DNA of 64,000 nt from COMBO-56-21 sp963705355 (GTDB taxonomy: Archaea; Thermoplasmatota; Thermoplasmata; UBA10834), in the NCBI GenBank assembly GCA_963705355.1, contig OY970070.1, positions 434,001 through 498,000 on the forward strand, in the 5' to 3' direction. Position numbers and translations under genes: made by a program. Position 1 is the stretch's first letter; every line of letters starts with the position of its first letter. A model generated the notes under the pieces. It was not told the origin of the DNA. It did no database searches and saw nothing but the letters and a program-made list of their open reading frames with translations. Shown here piece after piece: positions 59,622-64,000 of this stretch.

Positions 59622-60945
59622 AGCCAGAGCCTTTCAGCTGCTTCATGAGTTGCCTGCGCATCTTCCTGTTGCCCATGAAGCCCTTCATCGCCTTCCTCGA
59701 CATGTTGTACTGTTTCAGGAGCTCTCGGACCTCCCTGGGGGAGGTGCCGCTGCCCCTGGCTATCCTCGAGACCCTCGAGGACTTGATCTCCCTCGGGTTC
59801 CCCAGCTCGTAGTCGGTCATGGAGTCCATTATGACCCGCCATCTCGCGAGCCTCTCCTGGGTCTTCTCCATGTCCTGCTCCCCGATTTTGTCCCCCAGGC
59901 CTGGGAGCATCGAGGCGAGCTTCTTGAGAGGCCCCATCCCCTGGAGCATCTCCATCTGCTCGTACATCTCCCTGAGCGTGAACTTGCCGGACATCATCTT
60001 CTTGGTCAGCTCCTCGGCCTTCTCCTCGTCCATGACCTCGGATGCGGACTCGATGAGCGACTTGATGTCTCCCATCCCCAGCAGCCTGCTTATGAACCGG
60101 TCAGGGTCGAACTTCTCCAAGTCCTCGAGATGTTCCCCGACACCGATGTACGAAATTGGCGCGCCGGTCTCGGCAACGGCGCTCAATGCGCCTCCGCCCT
60201 TGGCAGTGCCGTCGAGCTTGGTGAGTATGACGCCGGTGAGCCCAACGGCGTCGTGGAACGCCTTCGCCTGCGGCCCCGCCTGTTGCCCGGTCTGAGCGTC
60301 CAGGACCAAGAGCTTGTTCTCGGCATCAACGGCATTCGCGACATCCTTGATTTCCTCGATTAGGTCTTTTTCAAGGGAGTGCCTTCCCGACGTGTCGAAT
60401 ATCAGGACGTCGTAGCCCTCGAACTCCTTCAAGGCGCGTTTCGCGATCTTGACCGCGTTCTTCTCCTTGGGCTCTCCGAAAACGGGCACGTTGATCTTCT
60501 TGCCTATCTGCGATAGTTGGTCGTATGCTGCCGGTCTGTGTACATCAGCGGCGACTAGTGCGACCTTCATGCCCCGCTTGTGAAGATCCTTGGCGAGTTT
60601 CCCCGCAGTCGTGGTCTTGCCCTGACCATATAAACCTACCATCAGAATCCGTTGGGGTTTTGCCGGTATCTCCTTGGGCTTGCCTATGATCTTGACGAGT
60701 TCCTCATAAACGATCCGAATGACATGTTCCCGGGAACTCATGCCCGCAGGAGGTTTCTCCGTCAGCGCGCGCTCCTCGAGCTCCTTGGTCATCTGCAGGA
60801 CTAGCTTGACGTTGACATCCGCCTGCAGCAATGCCCGCTGTATGTCCTTGACCACTTCCTTGACGAGCTTCTGATCGACATGGGATGCGTTGGCTATCTT
60901 CCTGATAGCGCTTCTCAAGGACTGGCCAAGGCCTTCCAACACCAT
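59608..60945 (-). CDS. srp54: Signal recognition particle 54 kDa protein
   Basis: A 445-residue SRP54/Ffh. N-domain (about 1-90), G-domain with G1 GLYGQGKTTTAGK, DTSGRH, TKLDG and GVGEHLEDL, and a Met-rich M-domain with MSGKFTLREMYEQMEMLQGMGPL that binds SRP RNA and signal peptides. Its RNA is encoded at 54326-54634. A reverse-strand TATTTATCC at 60977-60985 is the probable TATA box. Confidence 0.97.
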   Translation of the reverse strand: MVLEGLGQSLRSAIRKIANASHVDQKLVKEVVKDIQRALLQADVNVKLVLQMTKELEERALTEKPPAGMSSREHVIRIVYEELVKIIGKPKEIPAKPQRILMVGLYGQGKTTTAGKLAKDLHKRGMKVALVAADVHRPAAYDQLSQIGKKINVPVFGEPKEKNAVKIAKRALKEFEGYDVLIFDTSGRHSLEKDLIEEIKDVANAVDAENKLLVLDAQTGQQAGPQAKAFHDAVGLTGVILTKLDGTAKGGGALSAVAETGAPISYIGVGEHLEDLEKFDPDRFISRLLGMGDIKSLIESASEVMDEEKAEELTKKMMSGKFTLREMYEQMEMLQGMGPLKKLASMLPGLGDKIGEQDMEKTQERLARWRVIMDSMTDYELGNPREIKSSRVSRIARGSGTSPREVRELLKQYNMSRKAMKGFMGNRKMRRQLMKQLKGSGFAQE

Positions 60946-61246
60946 GTTGCTCGCACTCCCGCCTAAGCGGACGTTTCGGATAAATAGGTTGTGCAGATGC
61001 GCTGACTGCTACAAAAAAAGGGAAGGGAAGGGCTAGCCTTGTCAGAAGGGATGGGATGCACTCTAACAACTAGCCCAAAATTTCCCGGGTGATATATTGA
61101 CTGTGGACTATATGAATATTTCGAAGAGCGGCTTAAATAGGATAGCTCGCCCCAGCGAGGGGGCTCCGCGCTCGTCCAGTTTATAAAGGGGAGCGGCGTC
61201 GGACGATACTGGCGCACCCGTGTGCTTCCGGTGCTGCCTCTGCAGG
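60946..61246. other. Intergenic region between the coiled-coil gene and srp54
   Basis: About 300 nt without a gene. It holds the srp54 TATA box near 60980 (reverse), the terminator listed separately, and TATA-like TTAAATA (about 61135) and TTTATAAA (about 61180). A GC-rich hairpin GCCCC/GGGGC lies between the latter two. No gene begins close to those boxes in the forward direction. Confidence 0.45.
61013..61076 (-). terminator. Probable terminator after the coiled-coil gene
   Basis: On the reverse strand GGGCTAG and CTAGCCC (7-bp arms, 61070-61076 and 61030-61036) are followed by a pyrimidine run ending in seven T. It lies 170 nt after the coiled-coil gene stop. Confidence 0.45.
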
Positions 61247-62116
61247 TCACATGTACCCCGACTTCTGGAGGATCATTATGTCCTCGGTGCTCAGCTTCTC
61301 CCCGCTCCGGAACTTCTCGAAGATCTCCTCGGCCTCCTTTTTCGCGGAGGTCTCGTCCTTCTCTTCCCGGGCTTTGCGGCCCTTATCCCTGATGCCCGCG
61401 ATTATCTTGTCGAAGTCGTGGACCTGCCTTATGTGCTCTATGTGCTCCCGGTGCTCCTCGTCAGCCGATAGCTTTGTCTCGATGAACTTCTCCTGGGCCT
61501 CATCGGCCTCTTTCCTGAGCTTGTCGGCCTCCTCGTAGAGCTTCAGCATCGCGTCGTGCTCGATCTGCGCCTTCTCGGCGAGGTCGGAAACCGTCCTGTG
61601 GAAGTTCTCGGCATTGTCCTTTGCCTCCCTAGCATCCTTTTCCGCCGTTTTTACCTCCGAGAACTGCTCGATCTCCTTCTCCATCTCCTTGATTTTGGCG
61701 TCGAGCTGCGACATCTCCTTCATGAGCGCCTTCTCTTTCTGGGCGCTCAGCACGGAGGTCATGTGCTTCTTTTCTAGCGCACGCAGCTCCGCCTTGTACT
61801 TTCTGATCGAGAGGCCGCTCTTGGGCATCTTCTCGCGTCTGAGGTTGATGGCCTTCTCGCTCAGGTCGTTGAACTTCCTGTTCCACTCGTCTCTCTGAGC
61901 CTTCGCTTCCCTGACCTCGGAGTTGAGCTTGTCCCTGTTCTCCCGCTTGACGTTTGCGTCCTCTATGAGCCTCCGGACCTGGGAGTTCAGCTCGTCCCTC
62001 CGCTCGGCCCACTCCTTGGTCTTGTCGTTGAGCTCGTCCCTGAGCCTTTTGTGCTTCTCGGCGTCGGCATTGTGCCGCGCTCGCTTTTCCTCAAGCTCGC
62101 CAATCAGCTCAGCCAT
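61247..62116 (-). CDS. Archaeal coiled-coil protein (COG1340-like)
   Basis: A 289-residue, highly charged, almost entirely helical protein with heptad patterns throughout, resembling the widely conserved archaeal coiled-coil family COG1340. A break with MPKSGLSIRKYKAEL near the middle may be a hairpin turn, and the C-terminal 30 residues (FEKFRSGEKLSTEDIMILQKSG) form a small conserved helical motif. Function unknown; structural or translation-linked roles have been proposed for related proteins. Monocistronic. Confidence 0.8.
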   Translation of the reverse strand: MAELIGELEEKRARHNADAEKHKRLRDELNDKTKEWAERRDELNSQVRRLIEDANVKRENRDKLNSEVREAKAQRDEWNRKFNDLSEKAINLRREKMPKSGLSIRKYKAELRALEKKHMTSVLSAQKEKALMKEMSQLDAKIKEMEKEIEQFSEVKTAEKDAREAKDNAENFHRTVSDLAEKAQIEHDAMLKLYEEADKLRKEADEAQEKFIETKLSADEEHREHIEHIRQVHDFDKIIAGIRDKGRKAREEKDETSAKKEAEEIFEKFRSGEKLSTEDIMILQKSGYM

Positions 62117-62331
62117 GACAGACCAACGCCTTCAGAACACGTGAAGTCTGGACGCGGAGAGGACAATACTAGGTCCAGCTTATATGTCTTTCGATGCTGG
62201 CGCATCGTGGTTCAGGCGCGTAGCAAGGGCCTCGTCGACGCGATCTCAGCTCAACTGACGGCCATTATCTCGCCTAACTAACTCGACGATCTGCTCATGT
62301 GCAATTCGCCCCATGAACTCATTCAGCTCGA

Positions 62332-62667
62332 ATGGCGCAGCCGTTGGACGAGATGGACTTGGAGTTGGTCTATGCCTTCAGCTTTGCCATCGGGGCCGGC
62401 AATGGGGCATCGATCTATCTCCTCCACGCGGAGTACATTGATCTCGTTCGCGTGAACCTCGTCCTTCTGAAGGCGTTCCTTGAGGGGCAGGAGGAGACGT
62501 CGTATGCGGTCGAAGGAGACATCCTGCCAATGCCCTCGGACGAGGGCGATGCGAGGCGCAAGTACATCGAGGTCCCCAAGATGAGGCGTACGAACCACCT
62601 CACCGGAAGACAGTCCGTGGACGTCACGAGAAAGGGCGTCGTCATAGCCCAAGAGTCAAGGTTCTGA
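62332..62667 (+). CDS. Small protein of unknown function
   Basis: A 111-residue soluble protein. The N-terminal half (ELVYAFSFAIGAGNGASIYLLHAEYIDL) looks like a globular beta/alpha fold; the C-terminal half is charged and ends KGVVIAQESRF. No family recognised, no signal peptide. Its codon pattern and composition look genuine. Confidence 0.55.
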   Translation: MAQPLDEMDLELVYAFSFAIGAGNGASIYLLHAEYIDLVRVNLVLLKAFLEGQEETSYAVEGDILPMPSDEGDARRKYIEVPKMRRTNHLTGRQSVDVTRKGVVIAQESRF

Positions 62668-62813
62668 GCGAATCACAGCTTGTAGCCGATCCTGCCGTCG
62701 CTTCCCGCAGGTTATCATGGCTGATTACTGGGTCGACAGGAGTATAAGTACTGCCTACCGATAGGAATCGCGGAAGCGGAAGTAGGTTAGTCGATAGAAG
62801 AAGGCAGGAACCG

Positions 62814-63767
62814 ATGGCTGGGCAAAGAACGGTCAAGCGGAAGGCTCCCGAAACCGCTGGCGCGGTCGAATCACTGATTGGGGGTCATAAGCCGAAGGAA
62901 GACAAAGAACCAATCAAGACCATCACCGTCAGGGAAGAGAAGAAGATTCGAAGGGTAGTGAAGACCGGCAAGATGGCCAGAAAACACGGGTCCGAGGCAT
63001 TCCAGGCGCCTGCCATGACGGAGAAGGACATCAAGATCACCGAGCAAGTGATGGAAGGCATCGCGCCGTCTGCGCCGGCTCCTTTCAAGAGCGAGAAGAC
63101 TTTCGCATGCATCGAGTGTGGCGCCATGATTCCGACGTCAGCGGACCGCTGCCCAAGCTGCCATTCACTCTACCTGAAAGACGTTTCAGACGAGGATATC
63201 GAGGAGGTAGAGACGGCGGAAGAGGCGCTTGACCAGGAAGCCGACGAGTTCCTCGCAACTGGGGCTACGCCTTGTATACACTTCGACGCGGAGACTGGCA
63301 CGATCAGCTATCTCGAGAACGACGACAGCGATCCCGACTTCATGCTGGAGTGCTCTCATTGCGGGACAGCAGTGCAGTTCAACACCGACAAATGCCCGAT
63401 CTGTGGGACGAAGCTCGAAATGTCAGATACTGGCATCGTCGGCCTCTTCGCTGACATGGAATTCGCTAAGGCCGACTCGAGGGAGGGACTCGACTGCCCG
63501 CTCTGCGGCGAGCACGTCTCTCTCATGGAAGGCAAATGCCCTGCTTGCGGCGAGAAAGTCGAAGGAGCTGATGCGGCTGAGAAGATTGACCCCGTTATTC
63601 ATGGCGAGAACGTCGTCTTCCTGCATCTCGATGTCGCGACAGGCGAGCTGAACTATTTCCAGAAGCTCGCGAAGCGGCTCGGGTTCGAGCAGATGACCGT
63701 CCACTTGGACGGCATAGGCCGGTGCGGTGGGTTCGAGCATGACTGGAAGAGCCTCTCGAGGATCTGA
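62814..63767 (+). CDS. Protein with three zinc ribbons, unknown
   Basis: A 317-residue protein. The first 90 residues are basic and disordered. Three CxxC...CxxC ribbons follow: CIEC/CPSC (about 101-118), CSHC/CPIC (about 180-197) and CPLC/CPAC (about 226-243), spaced by acidic linkers. The C-terminus contains LDVATGELNYF. It may be a protein-interaction hub or RNA-associated factor. A GTATAAGTA box about 70 nt upstream is a likely promoter. The HTH gene begins 14 nt after its stop, so they are probably co-transcribed. Confidence 0.75.
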   Translation: MAGQRTVKRKAPETAGAVESLIGGHKPKEDKEPIKTITVREEKKIRRVVKTGKMARKHGSEAFQAPAMTEKDIKITEQVMEGIAPSAPAPFKSEKTFACIECGAMIPTSADRCPSCHSLYLKDVSDEDIEEVETAEEALDQEADEFLATGATPCIHFDAETGTISYLENDDSDPDFMLECSHCGTAVQFNTDKCPICGTKLEMSDTGIVGLFADMEFAKADSREGLDCPLCGEHVSLMEGKCPACGEKVEGADAAEKIDPVIHGENVVFLHLDVATGELNYFQKLAKRLGFEQMTVHLDGIGRCGGFEHDWKSLSRI

Positions 63768-63781
63768 GGAGGTCATTTGGC

Positions 63782-64000
63782 ATGGATGCTTTTGATATGT
63801 TCCGCCTTATGCTCGACGAGTACTCGTCCCAGATTCTCAGGCTGACTTCGCCCCAATCGATGAATGCAATCGAGCTCAGCGACACTCTTGGCATCCCGAT
63901 CGCTGCATGCTACAGAAGAATCAGAGCGCTCAAGGAAGCGGGCGTGCTCAAGGAAGAGGGGAGGGCGGTGTCCGTCGGTGGGAAGCTGGTCGCAACATAT
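63782..64000 (+). CDS. Winged-helix regulator, 3' end outside window
   Basis: Open for 73 codons to the window edge. The N-terminus has the wHTH LTSPQSMNAIELSDTLGIPIAACYRRIRALKEAGVL followed by a wing (EEGRAVSVGGKLVATY). The helix PIAACYRRI is nearly identical to that of the regulator at 58615-59004, so the two are paralogues likely reading similar DNA. It follows the triple zinc-ribbon gene by 14 nt. Confidence 0.8.
   Translation, partial: MDAFDMFRLMLDEYSSQILRLTSPQSMNAIELSDTLGIPIAACYRRIRALKEAGVLKEEGRAVSVGGKLVATY

Noticed and set aside
59353..60363. A 336-codon forward open frame
   Set aside because: It is antisense to srp54 and trmY and full of Leu/His/Pro repeats; no domain is visible.
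1..64000. CRISPR arrays, rRNA genes and complete insertion sequences
   Set aside because: No regularly spaced repeats, no rRNA-like segments and no intact transposase with terminal repeats were seen anywhere in the window.

Overview
This window is about 64 kb of chromosomal DNA from an archaeon, most likely a euryarchaeote of the Thermoplasmata or a nearby lineage. The evidence is archaeal information-processing genes throughout: DnaG-type primase, replication factor C large subunit, group II chaperonin (thermosome), the aCPSF1 KH/beta-CASP nuclease, proteasome beta subunit, S19e/L39e/L31e/aIF6, 7S SRP RNA with SRP54, TrmY, Taw1, NreA, archaeal-type TIM and ApgM, a HTH-bat regulator and an FtsZ-family GTPase. 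TATA-like promoter boxes are common, and none of the three tRNA genes encodes CCA. The lineage is an inference; there is no rRNA gene to fix it.

Layout. 1-5.4 kb: acyl-CoA synthetase alpha part (cut by the window edge), then fbp-tpiA (gluconeogenesis), a secreted phospholipase-D-like protein and a GNAT acetyltransferase. 5.4-9 kb: dnaG and a LonB-like AAA+ protein without its protease domain, a ubiquitin-like SAMP/MoaD protein and tRNA-Ser(CGA). 9-15.4 kb: apgM, a MIP18-like Fe-S protein, a HTH-bat regulator, nreA with a photoproduct-lyase-like radical SAM gene, and the thermosome. 15.4-17.4 kb: a 1.3-kb AT-rich noncoding stretch full of inverted repeats, followed by a short XerA-like integrase; this is the most accessory-looking part. 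17.5-23.8 kb: rfcL-taw1, aCPSF1, psmB, and a response regulator-DUF835 pair. 23.8-29.3 kb: a Tad/type IV pilus-like locus (Cys-rich protein, ATPase, membrane platform) diverging from two pilin-like genes across a palindrome-rich promoter region. 29.4-33.2 kb: tRNA-Leu(TAG), a DUF54 RNA-binding protein and the porCDAB operon. 33.2-35.8 kb: a NAD-kinase-like gene, then a tandem ribbon-helix-helix regulator directly upstream of an unusually short FtsZ-like GTPase. 36.4-44.7 kb: leuS, an MMPL/RND exporter, a membrane protein with a RING-CH-like zinc finger and DUF835, and ubiX. 44.9-46.9 kb: rps19e-pdcd5-rpl39e-rpl31e-aIF6. 46.9-54.3 kb: MBL hydrolase, zinc-ribbon proteins, DUF373, mptE, a site-2 protease, a winged-helix protein and a PurM-like protein. 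54.3-64 kb: SRP RNA, PAP2 phosphatase, b561-like protein, tRNA-Ala(CGC), purB, trmY-srp54, a coiled-coil protein, zinc-ribbon proteins and two paralogous HTH regulators.

Functional themes. Central carbon flow is represented by gluconeogenesis (fbp, tpiA, apgM), pyruvate:ferredoxin oxidoreductase and ADP-forming acyl-CoA synthetase. RNA biology is represented by the DnaG and DUF54 exosome-linked proteins, aCPSF1, Taw1, TrmY and SRP. The most novel-looking items are the truncated FtsZ-like GTPase with its tandem-RHH partner, the RING-CH/DUF835 membrane protein, the protease-less LonB relative in the dnaG operon, and the repeat-rich integrase region. No CRISPR array, rRNA operon or intact transposon was seen.
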